Of a stretch of 47,171 nucleotides of DNA, positions 8,724-16,835 are shown in pieces (positions within the stretch are counted from its first letter, which is position 1; every line of letters starts with the position of its first letter). The position numbers were made by a program, and so were the translations under genes. Source of the stretch: Desulfobacteraceae bacterium (GTDB lineage: Bacteria > Desulfobacterota > DSM-4660 > Desulfatiglandales > Desulfatiglandaceae); the NCBI GenBank assembly GCA_030642205.1, contig DAOWOF010000002.1, positions 1 through 47,171 of the forward strand, written 5' to 3'. Under the pieces are notes generated by a model. That model was not told the DNA's origin. It saw only the letters and a program-made list of their open reading frames with translations, and ran no database searches.

Positions 8724-9314
8724 TTACAGGGATGGGTCATAATATATATCCTCATTCTTTGCCAATGTTGATAAATGGGAGGGATGAAAATTAAGTTTTT
8801 TAAAGAGTTTCTTTTCTACTTGCAGGCATAGTTCAAAATTTTTTTTAATGCCATCACGGATCTGTTTTTGATTTTTCCCATAGCGTTCTAAAATATAGGC
8901 CAATCGATCATCAACAGAAACAATTTTATCATGGTTGACCCTTTTATCTGAATAAAAAACAATCTCTTTTTCTGAATATCCTGAATTTAAACGGTAGTTT
9001 TTGAGCCTTACATGTTCTGCTACCAACGGATAGATTTCATGAAGATTATTCTCGATGCAGATCTGTTTTCCCATTTCCGCGTGATCTTCGCCGGATTTCA
9101 AGCATGCTGTTTTTCCAATATCATGCAGCAGAGCTCCGGCTGTAACTTTAGGGATTGATATTTCAATCCCTAAGGCATTCATTTTTCTGGCAATTAAATG
9201 TGCTGCTTTGGCGACAGTTAATGAGTGGTCTTTGATATTTGAAAGCATACTATATTGTTCCATTAGAAGAAAACAGGTCTCAATCTTAGGTATCATTATA
9301 ATTCCCGGAATCAT
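8724..9314 (-). CDS. HD-domain phosphohydrolase
   Basis: A 196-residue cytoplasmic protein with a compact HD domain: the first metal His in KDHSLTVAKAA (about residue 29), LLHDIGK near residue 68, HAEMG, and EHVRLK. These match the HDIG-type H...HD...H...D metal ligands. Members hydrolyse phosphate esters or nucleotides; short stand-alone versions are often of unknown substrate. A second ATG six codons in is also possible, and neither has a strong ribosome site. It is divergent from feoA, 157 bases away, with no evident functional link. Confidence 0.75.
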   Translation of the reverse strand: MIPGIIMIPKIETCFLLMEQYSMLSNIKDHSLTVAKAAHLIARKMNALGIEISIPKVTAGALLHDIGKTACLKSGEDHAEMGKQICIENNLHEIYPLVAEHVRLKNYRLNSGYSEKEIVFYSDKRVNHDKIVSVDDRLAYILERYGKNQKQIRDGIKKNFELCLQVEKKLFKKLNFHPSHLSTLAKNEDIYYDPSL

Positions 9315-9399
9315 ATTATTTCAATTTAAAAGATACGTCCTCTGTGCATAGTCAGAGTTAAATGGCTATAGTTAAATCCACAATTTAATGGTTAGACAC

Positions 9400-9428
9400 T
9401 TGCAAAAATATTTATTCATATATATATT
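9400..9428 (+). promoter_or_regulatory. Candidate sigma-70 promoter for feoAB
   Basis: TTGCAA (9400-9405), a 17-base spacer and TATATT (9423-9428) give good -35/-10 matches, 44 bases before the feoA start. Just upstream, between 9353 and 9390, AGTTAAAT-like words recur and could be a metalloregulator site. I do not see a convincing Fur box. Confidence 0.4.
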
Positions 9429-9471
9429 GTTTCAAATCTCTAAGACACTCGTTAAATTCAGGAGAATAATT

Positions 9472-9702
9472 ATGGCTATTATAAATATGAGAAAAATGAA
9501 AAAAAATCAATCAGGAATTATTACCGCGATCAAGGTTAATGGAGAGCTCGGCAGACGGATCCGTGATATGGGCCTCGTGCCCGGAACAGAGATAATGATA
9601 CAGGGACGCGCCCCTTTATACGATCCTGTATCCATTAGAGTGATGGACTTTAAATTGGCCTTGCGCAATAGCGAAGCAGATTATATAGATGTGGAGGTAT
9701 AA
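9472..9702 (+). CDS. feoA: FeoA, ferrous iron transport accessory protein
   Basis: A 76-residue SH3-like protein starting at the ATG at 9472, preceded by GGAGAA; the longer frame from 9388 lacks such a site. The family hallmark is visible in the middle: GELGRRIRDMGLVPGTEIMI, then APLYDPVSIRV and LALRNSEADYIDV. FeoA is a cytosolic protein that binds FeoB and supports Fe2+ import under anoxic or reducing conditions. It lies 8 bases before feoB, so the two are surely co-transcribed. Confidence 0.93.
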   Translation: MAIINMRKMKKNQSGIITAIKVNGELGRRIRDMGLVPGTEIMIQGRAPLYDPVSIRVMDFKLALRNSEADYIDVEV

Positions 9703-9710
9703 AAAACAAG

Positions 9711-11933
9711 ATGGAATTAATGCTTGCCTTGGCAGGAAATCCAAATTCAGGAAAAACAACTCTATTCAATGAGTTAACCGGATCCCGTCAGCATGTTGGA
9801 AACTATCCCGGGGTAACCGTAGAAAAAAAGGAAGGAGAATATAAGTATAATGGACAAAAGATAGCAATTACAGACCTTCCAGGAACCTATTCGCTTACAG
9901 CATATTCTGAAGAGGAAGTGGTTGCCAGAGATTTTTTGGTTAATAAAAGGCCTGATACAGTTGTTAATATTGTTGATGCTTCCAATCTGGAACGTAATTT
10001 ATATCTAACTGTCCAGTTTCTTGAGCTGGGCATTCCGGTTTGTATTGCCCTGAATATGATTGACGTAGCCAAAGATCGTGGGCTTATAATTGATGATGAA
10101 AAGCTTTCTTCTCTTATGGGAATACCGATTGTGCCTACAATTGCCAGATCTGGCAAGGGGAAGAAAGAGATTATTGCCGCGGCGGTCAAGATTGCAAAAG
10201 AGGGCAAAAAACGGGAATCATTGCAGATATCATATGGCGATGATCTTGATAATATCCTCCTTGAATTTGAAAAAAAGATTCAAGCAAATAATTTCATGAC
10301 TGACATTTATCCTGCTCGCTGGATTGCCCTGAAATATCTGGAAAAGGACAATCAAATTATTGATAAAGGACGTCTGGAAAATTCAAGGCTTTCATTATCC
10401 CTTGAAGAAGACACAAAAAAAATCACAGAACATCTTGGCAAAACTCTGGATACATACCCGGAGGCGATGATTGCCGATTATCGTTATGGTTTTATTAAAT
10501 CCATCTTGAAACAGGGAGTAATAGAACGAAAATATGATCATAACAGGCTTTATGCATCCGATCAGATAGATAAGGTCTTGACTCACCGGCTGCTTGGCCC
10601 TCTTATCATGCTGACTATCCTTATGGGACTTTACCATATTACTTTTACCTATGGCGCAATCCCTATGGGCTGGCTGGAATCATTTTTCGGCTTGCTTGGA
10701 GACACTGTTTCCAGGCTTTTGCCTGACGGACTCTTTAAATCCATGATTATCTCCGGAGTAATTGACGGAGTAGGAGGAGTTCTTGGTTTTGTGCCCTTGA
10801 TTATGCTTATGTTCTTTGGAATAGCCATTCTGGAAGATTCAGGATACCTGTCCAGGGTCGCCTATATGCTGGATCGTGTCTTTAAGATATTTGGTCTGCA
10901 CGGTAATTCTGTAATGCCATTTATCGTCTCAGGAGGAATTGCCGGAGGATGCGCTGTGCCTGGAATTATGGCAACCAGAACACTTAAATCCCGCAAGGAA
11001 AGGCTGGCAACCATGCTTACCGCTCCTTTTATGAACTGCGGCGCAAAATTGCCTGTCATGGCCCTCTTGATAGGAACCTTCTTTTCAGAAAACAGCGCGT
11101 TTTTAATGTTTATGTTAACTTTGCTTTCCTGGGCAGGCGCCTTGATAGCCGCGAAAATATTGCGCATGACCATTATAAGTGGAAAGGAAACCCCTTTTGT
11201 TCTGGAGCTTCCACCCTACCGATGGCCCACGCTTAAGGGCTTGCTTATTCATACATGGGAAAGATCATGGCAGTATATTAAAAAGGCAGGCACCGTCATT
11301 TTAGGAATTTCAATCATCATCTGGGCCATGATGACATTTCCCCAAATGCCAACATCAAAAATAGAGGAATTCAAACAAAAACGTGAGTTGGTCTATTCCA
11401 GTTTTCCAGCTCCTGTGATAAAAGAATTGAAATCAAAGGATGAAGACTCTATCCTGTCTGAAAAGGCTCAAGAACTTGGAATACAAATCCTTAAAATCAA
11501 TAATACGGAATCTGAAGAAAAGCTAAAGAATTCTATCGCTGGAAGGATCGGAACATCCCTTGAAAGCATCACAAGATTCACCGGTTTTGATTGGCGTACC
11601 AATATAGCTTTGGTAGGCGGTTTTGCCGCCAAAGAGGTCGTAATCTCCACTCTTGGAACGGCCTATTCCCTGGGAGAAATTGACTCTGAAGACTCCGCGT
11701 CACTAGGCGAAATACTTGCGAAATCACCACATTGGAATCCTGTGGTGGCCTTAAGCCTGATTGTTTTTACCATGTTTTATGCCCCCTGCTTTGTAGCAGT
11801 TGTGGTAATTATAAAAGAATCAGGATCCTGGAAATGGGGGGCTTTTTCAATTATATTTAATACGGTGATAGCCTTTATTTTATCAATAATAATCTTCCAG
11901 GGTGGATTATTCCTTAATTTAACAGGTGGATAG
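9711..11933 (+). CDS. feoB: FeoB, ferrous iron transporter
   Basis: A 740-residue inner-membrane Fe2+ transporter of normal length. The N-terminal G-protein domain has GNPNSGKTT (G1, residues 9-17), the G3 motif DLPGTYSLTAYS, and NMIDVAK (G4). A helical regulatory domain follows to about residue 290. The membrane part has two Gate-type repeats; GGIAGGCAVPGIMATRTLKS and FAAKEVVISTLGTAYSLGE are the typical conserved blocks, and the first ends in an invariant-type MNCGAKLPV segment. A charged loop at about 545-615 is the variable inter-gate region. It forms a unit with feoA and the small Cys-rich protein. Confidence 0.95.
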   Translation: MELMLALAGNPNSGKTTLFNELTGSRQHVGNYPGVTVEKKEGEYKYNGQKIAITDLPGTYSLTAYSEEEVVARDFLVNKRPDTVVNIVDASNLERNLYLTVQFLELGIPVCIALNMIDVAKDRGLIIDDEKLSSLMGIPIVPTIARSGKGKKEIIAAAVKIAKEGKKRESLQISYGDDLDNILLEFEKKIQANNFMTDIYPARWIALKYLEKDNQIIDKGRLENSRLSLSLEEDTKKITEHLGKTLDTYPEAMIADYRYGFIKSILKQGVIERKYDHNRLYASDQIDKVLTHRLLGPLIMLTILMGLYHITFTYGAIPMGWLESFFGLLGDTVSRLLPDGLFKSMIISGVIDGVGGVLGFVPLIMLMFFGIAILEDSGYLSRVAYMLDRVFKIFGLHGNSVMPFIVSGGIAGGCAVPGIMATRTLKSRKERLATMLTAPFMNCGAKLPVMALLIGTFFSENSAFLMFMLTLLSWAGALIAAKILRMTIISGKETPFVLELPPYRWPTLKGLLIHTWERSWQYIKKAGTVILGISIIIWAMMTFPQMPTSKIEEFKQKRELVYSSFPAPVIKELKSKDEDSILSEKAQELGIQILKINNTESEEKLKNSIAGRIGTSLESITRFTGFDWRTNIALVGGFAAKEVVISTLGTAYSLGEIDSEDSASLGEILAKSPHWNPVVALSLIVFTMFYAPCFVAVVVIIKESGSWKWGAFSIIFNTVIAFILSIIIFQGGLFLNLTGG

Positions 11934-11935
11934 AA

Positions 11936-12085
11936 ATGGACTTACTGATTATTGGTATCATTATTATAGCCGCAGGTTTTTTTATTATTAGAAATATTGT
12001 CAAAAAGATTCAGGGGCAAAGCAACTGTTCATGTGGCAGCAATTGTTCTGAATGCAGCAATATCCATGATAAAGATCTTTTTTAG
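11936..12085 (+). CDS. FeoB-associated Cys-rich membrane protein
   Basis: A 49-residue protein whose start lies two bases after the feoB stop. One hydrophobic segment (residues 3-21) is followed by a short basic linker (RNIVKKIQGQ) and the tail NCSCGSNCSECSN, with four Cys in a CxCx3CxxC arrangement. Small single-span proteins of this kind directly after feoB are known as FeoB-associated Cys-rich proteins (FeoC-replacing, sometimes called FeoD-like). The Cys cluster may bind iron or an Fe-S cluster near the transporter exit; that is inference. Confidence 0.8.
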   Translation: MDLLIIGIIIIAAGFFIIRNIVKKIQGQSNCSCGSNCSECSNIHDKDLF

Positions 12086-12092
12086 AGATAAA

Positions 12093-12156
12093 TTATACCT
12101 CGGAAGGTTATAAATTGAGTCTTTTTCGGCGAGCTTTGCGGCCTTTCGGGGTATAA
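12093..12156. terminator. Stem-loop after the feo operon
   Basis: TTATACCTCGGAAGG (12093-12107) pairs with CCTTTCGGGGTATAA (12142-12156) over 15 positions, with two non-Watson-Crick pairs. The 34-base interior includes a TTTTT run. It sits 7 bases past the stop of the small feo protein and 21 before the sigma-54 activator. A feo terminator is the simplest reading, but an attenuator or leader of the regulator is possible. The left arm word ATTATACCT[T/C]GGAAGGTTA also occurs at 4981-4999 without a partner arm. Confidence 0.45.
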
Positions 12157-12177
12157 ACAATTTAGGAAATTGATATC

Positions 12178-13536
12178 ATGGAAATACGAGATCAAACAGA
12201 GACTATCCTGGCCAGTATTGCTGACGGAGTTTTTACCGTTGATCCTGAATGGAAGGTAACCTCTTTTAATCACGCGGCTGAAAAGATCACAGGGATAAAG
12301 AGAGATGAAGCTATTGGCTGTTATTGCTGGGATGTCTTCAGGGCCAGTATCTGTGAAAGATCCTGTTCTTTGCGACAGACGATGGCAACAGGTAAGCATA
12401 TACTAAATAAGGCAATTTATATCGTCAACTCCCATGGTAAACGCGTTCCTGTTAGTATCTCAACTGCTCTTTTAAAAGATAAGAATGAAAAAACAATCGG
12501 CGGAGTAGAGACTTTTAGAGATCTTAGTCTGGAAGTTGAATTACGTAAAGAATTGGAGGGTCGCCATAGCTTTCTCGATATTATTAGCAAAAACCCGGAA
12601 ATGCATCGTTTATTTGGTATTCTGGAGCAGGTATCTGAAAGTAATTCAACTGTCTTATTAAATGGAGAAAGCGGAACAGGCAAGGAGCTTTTCGCCAAGG
12701 CTATCCATTCCCTGAGTTCCAGAAGGCAATGTCCGATGATTACTATTAATTGTGGTGCCCTGCCTGATACCCTGCTTGAATCTGAGCTATTTGGCTATAA
12801 GGCAGGAGCATTTACAGATGCCAGAAAAGACAAACCTGGTCGTTTGGCCCAGGCAGAGGGAGGCACTCTTTTCCTGGATGAAATCGGAGATATTTCACAG
12901 GCTATGCAGGTACGTATGCTGCGTGTACTGCAAGATAAGATCTACGATCCGCTTGGCAGTACCAAACCACAAAAAGCAAATGTACGCATTATAACGGCAA
13001 CCAACCATGATCTTGAACAGTTGGTTGCTAAAGGCACATTTCGTCAGGATCTTTATTATCGGATCAATGTCGTTAAACTTGAACTGCCCCCATTAAGGAA
13101 TCGGAAAGAAGATATTCCTCTTTTAATTGAGCATTTTATCCACAAATTTAATATCTTGAATAACAAGGAAATTCAAGGTGTTTCGCCTGATATTTTACCT
13201 GTTTTGATGGCTTATGATTATCCTGGCAATATTCGTCAACTTGAGAATGTCATTGAATATATATCTGTGGTTTGTCGTGGTAATCTGGTATGCAAGGAGC
13301 ATCTTCCGGATTATCTAAAGAAACAAATCAAGACAGACCCTTGCCCTTTAACTGAAAATGCCCGGCCTGAACATATACCTTTTTATGAACTGGAGAAACA
13401 TTTTCTCCTGGAAATATTAAATAAGAATAAATGGAATAAATCTGCTTCTGCCAAAGAGATGGGCATACATCCAAGCACTCTCTGGCGGAAACTAAAAAAG
13501 TATAAAATCCATCCTTTAAAGACTAGCCTTTCTTAA
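12178..13536 (+). CDS. Sigma-54-dependent transcriptional activator with PAS sensor
   Basis: A 452-residue enhancer-binding protein. The PAS domain (about residues 8-115) contains four Cys in GCYCWDVFRASICERSCSLR, which could hold a metal, cluster or redox switch. The AAA+ domain (about 140-370) has Walker A GESGTGKE, Walker B TLFLDEIGD and FRQDLYYRINV with the R-finger region. The sigma-54 contact loop reads GAFTDA rather than the canonical GAFTGA. A Fis-type HTH ends the protein (NKNKWNKSASAKEMGIHPST). Downstream, 95-250 bases away, are palindromic enhancer candidates and a strong -24/-12 promoter, so its likely target is the nifX-mrp-fbp operon. PAS plus Cys suggests it senses redox state or iron. 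Confidence 0.9.
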   Translation: MEIRDQTETILASIADGVFTVDPEWKVTSFNHAAEKITGIKRDEAIGCYCWDVFRASICERSCSLRQTMATGKHILNKAIYIVNSHGKRVPVSISTALLKDKNEKTIGGVETFRDLSLEVELRKELEGRHSFLDIISKNPEMHRLFGILEQVSESNSTVLLNGESGTGKELFAKAIHSLSSRRQCPMITINCGALPDTLLESELFGYKAGAFTDARKDKPGRLAQAEGGTLFLDEIGDISQAMQVRMLRVLQDKIYDPLGSTKPQKANVRIITATNHDLEQLVAKGTFRQDLYYRINVVKLELPPLRNRKEDIPLLIEHFIHKFNILNNKEIQGVSPDILPVLMAYDYPGNIRQLENVIEYISVVCRGNLVCKEHLPDYLKKQIKTDPCPLTENARPEHIPFYELEKHFLLEILNKNKWNKSASAKEMGIHPSTLWRKLKKYKIHPLKTSLS

Positions 13537-13630
13537 AAAACAGTACACTTTTTATATTCTCCTTCCTCATGACTTAATCCTTATAAATCCTTCTGTCACT
13601 TTCGGTATTTAAGTAAAGAGCAAAAAATGC

Positions 13631-13688
13631 TATTGCAATAGCGCAATTAAAATCAATGTTTATATTGCAGTATTGCAATATTGCAATA
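13631..13688. promoter_or_regulatory. Candidate enhancer (UAS) sites, TATTGCAATA palindromes
   Basis: The 10-bp palindrome TATTGCAATA occurs at 13631-13640, 13671-13680 and 13679-13688. A degenerate TATTGCAG precedes the second at 13663-13670, so three 8-mers stand in tandem. They lie 90-146 bases upstream of the -24 element, the usual range for sigma-54 enhancer sites, and directly downstream of an activator gene. Confidence 0.65.
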
Positions 13689-13776
13689 ACTCAATATGCC
13701 TTGTTTATGTAAGCCTATTATGGTTTGATTTAGTTTAATATAGTTATAATTAACCATGCAATATATCAAAGCCTCC

Positions 13777-13792
13777 TGGCATGAATAATGCT
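13777..13792 (+). promoter_or_regulatory. Sigma-54 (-24/-12) promoter
   Basis: TGGCATGAATAATGCT matches the RpoN consensus TGGCACG-N4-TTGCW in all but two positions and has exact GG-N10-GC spacing (GG 13778-13779, GC 13790-13791). Transcription would start near 13803, giving a leader of about 200 bases before the first NifX-like gene. Confidence 0.75.
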
Positions 13793-13950
13793 GAAGTCTA
13801 TAAACATAATTAGAGAAAATCTTACAGGAACAGTTTTCAACAAGTTATATATTAAATTATTTTTTTGCCTTTGGTTATCAACTATTATATTATATGTTTT
13901 GAAAAAAACGAGAGCAAAACCCTGTCGAAAAAATGATCCTATAATGTTTT

Positions 13951-13967
13951 TTTCGCTGAATAGTTAC
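13951..13967 (+). repeat. Dispersed repeat, terminal block only (copy B)
   Basis: TTTCGCTGAATAGTTAC matches the 3' end block of the dispersed repeat (compare GAATAGTTAC ending at 6882, and the minus-strand GCTAAATGTTTAC at 46804-46816) and is followed by the same A/T-rich run. The rest of the element is not recognisable here, so it may be a remnant or chance similarity. Confidence 0.35.
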
Positions 13968-14000
13968 ATTATTTTTTAAAATAATTAAGGAGACAAAAAA

Positions 14001-14564
14001 ATGAAGATTGCTTTAAGCGCCAGCCAAAAAGATCTTGACTCCACTATTGATCCACGCTTTGGCAGATGCGCATATTTTTTGATAATCAATCCGGATGATA
14101 TGAGTTTTGATTGTTTTGAAAACGAAAGCGCTAATCTGGGTGGTGGCGCAGGTATTCAGGCAGCTCAATTTGTTGTCTCCCATGGAGCGACTGTTGTTAT
14201 TACCGGTAATATGGGGCCCAATGCCGTTAATGCCCTTAGTTCAGCAGGCGTAGAGATTATAACCGGTATCAATGGCTCGATTAAAACAGCAGTAGAACAA
14301 TATATAAAAGGTAATTTTGATAACACTGTTGAACCCAATGTTCCGGAACATCATGGAATAAACAGTCCTCAGGGGACAGGAGCCGACATGGGGACAGGAG
14401 CTGGCATGGGTACAGGTAGAGGAATGGGCGGAGGTAGAGGAATAGGAGGCGGAGGTAGAGGAATGGGTGGTGGTGGAGGTAAAGGAATGGGCGGTGGCAG
14501 TGGCATGGGCGGCGGCAGAGGAATGGGTGGAGGTGGTAGAGGCGGAAGGAAATCCAGCAGATGA
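14001..14564 (+). CDS. NifX/NafY-type protein with Gly/Met/Arg-rich tail
   Basis: Residues 1-115 form the dinitrogenase iron-molybdenum-cofactor (NifX/NifB C-domain) fold: MKIALSASQKDLDSTIDPRFGRCAYF, GGGAGIQAAQFVVSHGATVV, ITGNMGPNAVNALSSAGV. These proteins bind metal clusters or precursors during cofactor assembly. Residues from about 125 are a low-complexity tail of GMGGGRG-like units with Met and Arg, known from other anaerobes' members of this family. There are no nif structural genes here, so a different metalloprotein is the likely client. It is the first gene after the sigma-54 promoter; its stop overlaps the next start by 4 bases (ATGA). Confidence 0.85.
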   Translation: MKIALSASQKDLDSTIDPRFGRCAYFLIINPDDMSFDCFENESANLGGGAGIQAAQFVVSHGATVVITGNMGPNAVNALSSAGVEIITGINGSIKTAVEQYIKGNFDNTVEPNVPEHHGINSPQGTGADMGTGAGMGTGRGMGGGRGIGGGGRGMGGGGGKGMGGGSGMGGGRGMGGGGRGGRKSSR

Positions 14565-14902
14565 ACTTGGGTATTCCGGTCTGGGAAGATAAAATTTCAC
14601 CAGTCTTTGACACCTCGATCAAATTGCTGGTCCTCCAGATAGATGGTCAAAAGGAGATTGCAAGAACAGAGATCAATCTTGAAAGAGAGGATATAATGAT
14701 AAGGTGTCAACAGCTACAGGAATTAAAAATTAATACCCTGCTTTGCGGCGCTATTTCCAGAGATTTATTCAGGTTGCTTACTACAGCCAATATTGAAGTA
14801 ATTTCCTGGATTTCCGGCCCTCTGGAAAAAATAATCAATTCGTATTTAAATGGAGACCTTTCTTTTTCTGAATATCATATGCCAGGATACAGGCCTGATT
14901 AA
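14561..14902 (+). CDS. Second NifX-type protein
   Basis: A 113-residue NifX-fold protein starting inside the stop of the previous gene, so translation is probably coupled. Typical blocks: MNLGIPVWEDKISPVFDTS at the start, LKINTLLCGAISRDLFRLL in the middle and PLEKIINSYLNGDL near the end. Compared with the first copy it lacks the Gly-rich tail and has an extra Cys. Pairs of NifX-like proteins ahead of Mrp and ferredoxin-MinD ATPases are common in sulfate reducers. It probably acts with the first copy in holding a metal cluster. Confidence 0.8.
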   Translation: MNLGIPVWEDKISPVFDTSIKLLVLQIDGQKEIARTEINLEREDIMIRCQQLQELKINTLLCGAISRDLFRLLTTANIEVISWISGPLEKIINSYLNGDLSFSEYHMPGYRPD

Positions 14903-15096
14903 CAGGGAAACCTTTTTCGCCAAGGCATACCACCTTAATTATACAAAGAGGCGGTCGATCAAAACATATAGAATTGCTGTATTTACCTGGAATACAAATT
15001 GGAAAATATTTATCTATGCGCATATGGGTACCTGTTAAAAAAGGCGGGTAATCTTTCAACCCTGAGAATCTGAAAATGCCGGAGGTTTAAATATTA

Positions 15097-15957
15097 ATGG
15101 GAACAATAAGGAAAAAGGATGGGTCCATTCTCAATAAAGAAATGCGTGACCAAAAGGAAATAAGAATCAAGAACACCTTGAATTTGATTAAGAATAAAAT
15201 TCTGGTTATGAGCGGCAAGGGTGGAGTTGGGAAGAGCAGTATTGCCGCTTATCTGGCAGTTTCCCTGGCTGCCCTGGGCCATAAAGTGGGATTGATGGAC
15301 GTGGATTTACACGGGCCAAGCATCCCTCGAATGTTAGGACTTTCGAGCAAGATCAAGCCGGAAATAGCCGCAGGCAAAATGCTGCCAATAAGGCATTCAG
15401 CAAATTTACATGTTATATCAATTGAATCTCTAATGGGCGATGATAAGGATACCGCCACAATCTGGAGGGGCCCTTTAAAGATTGGAGTCATAAAACAATT
15501 CATTGGCGACATTGAATGGGGCAATATGGATTATATGATAATCGATTCTCCGCCAGGCACAGGAGACGAGCCTTTGACAGTGGGGCAAACCATTCCGGAT
15601 GCCAAGGCCCTAATTGTTACGACACCCCAGGAAATCTCGTTGGCAGATGTGAGAAAATCGATTAATTTTTGCCGCGAAATAAACATGGAGATTCTTGGCC
15701 TGGTAGAAAATATGAGTGGCCTTATCTGCCCCTATTGTGGTAAAAGAATTGAGGTGTTCAAGGTTGCAGGAGGGGCGCGCACTGCAAAAAACAAGAATTT
15801 ACGACTTCTGGCCAGTCTGCCATTGGAGCCCGAAATTGTTAAATCATGTGATCAGGGAAATCTGGAAATCCTTGATCATGAAGACAATTTATTTGTCATG
15901 GAATTTAACAAAATGGTCCAAAAAATCGTTCAATTAACTTCGGAAAAGACTGGCTAA
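15097..15957 (+). CDS. mrp: Mrp/NBP35-family Fe-S cluster carrier ATPase (copy 1)
   Basis: A 286-residue P-loop ATPase of the Mrp/ApbC/NBP35 group: deviant Walker A MSGKGGVGKSS near residue 33, DVDLHGPSIPRML, IDSPPGTGDEPL, and the C-terminal cluster-binding pair CPYCGK. These proteins hold a 4Fe-4S cluster at the dimer interface and pass it to apoproteins. An upstream GGAGG supports the ATG at 15097. It follows the NifX pair after 194 bases with no recognised gene. It is clearly paralogous to the protein at 38928-39755, sharing KVGLxDVDLHGPSIPRML and SLxDVRKSINFCR. Confidence 0.92.
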   Translation: MGTIRKKDGSILNKEMRDQKEIRIKNTLNLIKNKILVMSGKGGVGKSSIAAYLAVSLAALGHKVGLMDVDLHGPSIPRMLGLSSKIKPEIAAGKMLPIRHSANLHVISIESLMGDDKDTATIWRGPLKIGVIKQFIGDIEWGNMDYMIIDSPPGTGDEPLTVGQTIPDAKALIVTTPQEISLADVRKSINFCREINMEILGLVENMSGLICPYCGKRIEVFKVAGGARTAKNKNLRLLASLPLEPEIVKSCDQGNLEILDHEDNLFVMEFNKMVQKIVQLTSEKTG

Positions 15958-15980
15958 AAACTAAAAAACAGGATTTTTTT

Positions 15981-16817
15981 ATGATTATTAGTATCGCAAG
16001 TGGAAAGGGGGGGACTGGCAAGACCACTATAGCCTGCAACATGGCTGTTTCCATAGGTCATGATGTCCAGCTTCTGGATTGTGATGTGGAAGAACCAAAT
16101 GCCCATCTCTTTCTACATCCCATAATTGATAATATTAAAACTATTACCACCCCGGTTCCAATAGTTGATGAAGAAAAGTGCGACCTCTGTGGTAAATGTG
16201 TTGAAATATGCCAATTTAAGGCCATTGTAATCCTTGGGGATACAATATTGCCTTTTCATGACCTCTGTCATAGTTGCGGTGGTTGTGAACTTGTATGTCC
16301 GGTCAAGGCTATTACGGAAACAGGTCGGGAATTGGGCGAGATTGAGGAGGGCCATTTAGATGGACTCCAGTTTGTGCATGGAAGGTTAAGGATTGGAGAA
16401 GCTATGTCTCCCCCACTCATAAAAAAGGTAAGGACTTATTGTGATGCTGATAAACTTGCCATCATAGATGCCCCGCCTGGCACATCATGTCCGGTCATTG
16501 CTGCCATGAAAGGGACTGATTTTGTCTTGCTGGTAACAGAACCGACCCCCTTTGGCCTCTATGACTTAAAGCTTGCGGTAGGAGCAGTCAAGATCCTGGG
16601 AATTCCCTGCGGCCTGGTTATAAACAGATCTGATATAGGAGATGACAAGGTCATGGAATATGCCAAAGAAACCGGGATTCCTGTTTTGATGGAAATCCCT
16701 TTTGAAAGAAAAATTGCAGAAGCCTATTCAAGGGGTGATCTTATAGTGGAAATAATGCCTGAATGGAAGAATAAATTCCAGGAACTATATGAAGCTATAA
16801 AGGCAATTGTATATTAA
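15981..16817 (+). CDS. Ferredoxin-MinD-type P-loop ATPase A
   Basis: A 278-residue MinD-superfamily ATPase with an inserted 2x[4Fe-4S] ferredoxin domain. Walker A is SGKGGTGKTT (residues 7-16). The insert at about residues 60-112 has KCDLCGKCVEICQ and CHSCGGCELVCP, each a full CxxCxxCxxxC set. IDAPPGTSCPV is the switch region. Members are widespread in strict anaerobes, usually as adjacent pairs, and are thought to couple ATP hydrolysis to Fe-S assembly or electron transfer; the partner is unproven. It forms an operon with Mrp (24 bases upstream) and its paralogue (18 bases downstream). Confidence 0.9.
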   Translation: MIISIASGKGGTGKTTIACNMAVSIGHDVQLLDCDVEEPNAHLFLHPIIDNIKTITTPVPIVDEEKCDLCGKCVEICQFKAIVILGDTILPFHDLCHSCGGCELVCPVKAITETGRELGEIEEGHLDGLQFVHGRLRIGEAMSPPLIKKVRTYCDADKLAIIDAPPGTSCPVIAAMKGTDFVLLVTEPTPFGLYDLKLAVGAVKILGIPCGLVINRSDIGDDKVMEYAKETGIPVLMEIPFERKIAEAYSRGDLIVEIMPEWKNKFQELYEAIKAIVY

Positions 16818-16835
16818 TCAGGAGCTTGCTTTTTC

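Larger units (their letters stand above)
13537..14000. other. 464-bp control region of the NifX/Mrp/FBPase operon
   Basis: No convincing gene. It contains enhancer-like TATTGCAATA palindromes (13631-13688), the -24/-12 promoter (13777-13792), about 200 bases of leader that end with the tail block of the dispersed repeat (13951-13967), and a ribosome site AAGGAGA at 13987-13993. Confidence 0.7.

Noticed and set aside
12093..12160. Riboswitch (GEMM-like GCAAAGC word on the minus strand)
   Set aside because: The GCAAAGC word is present, but the second helix and receptor parts of a cyclic dinucleotide riboswitch are not seen and no minus-strand gene lies downstream.
13788..13979. 63-codon ORF after the sigma-54 promoter
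   Set aside because: It begins inside the -12 element, before the expected transcript start, and has no ribosome site or recognisable content.
14241..14622. His/Thr- and Leu/Cys-rich ORFs antisense to the Gly-rich NifX tail
   Set aside because: Low-complexity shadows of the repeated GGN codons.
14850..15038. 62-codon ORF spanning the end of the second NifX-like gene and the gap before mrp
   Set aside because: Most of its support is overlap with the real gene; composition is not protein-like and no family is recognised.
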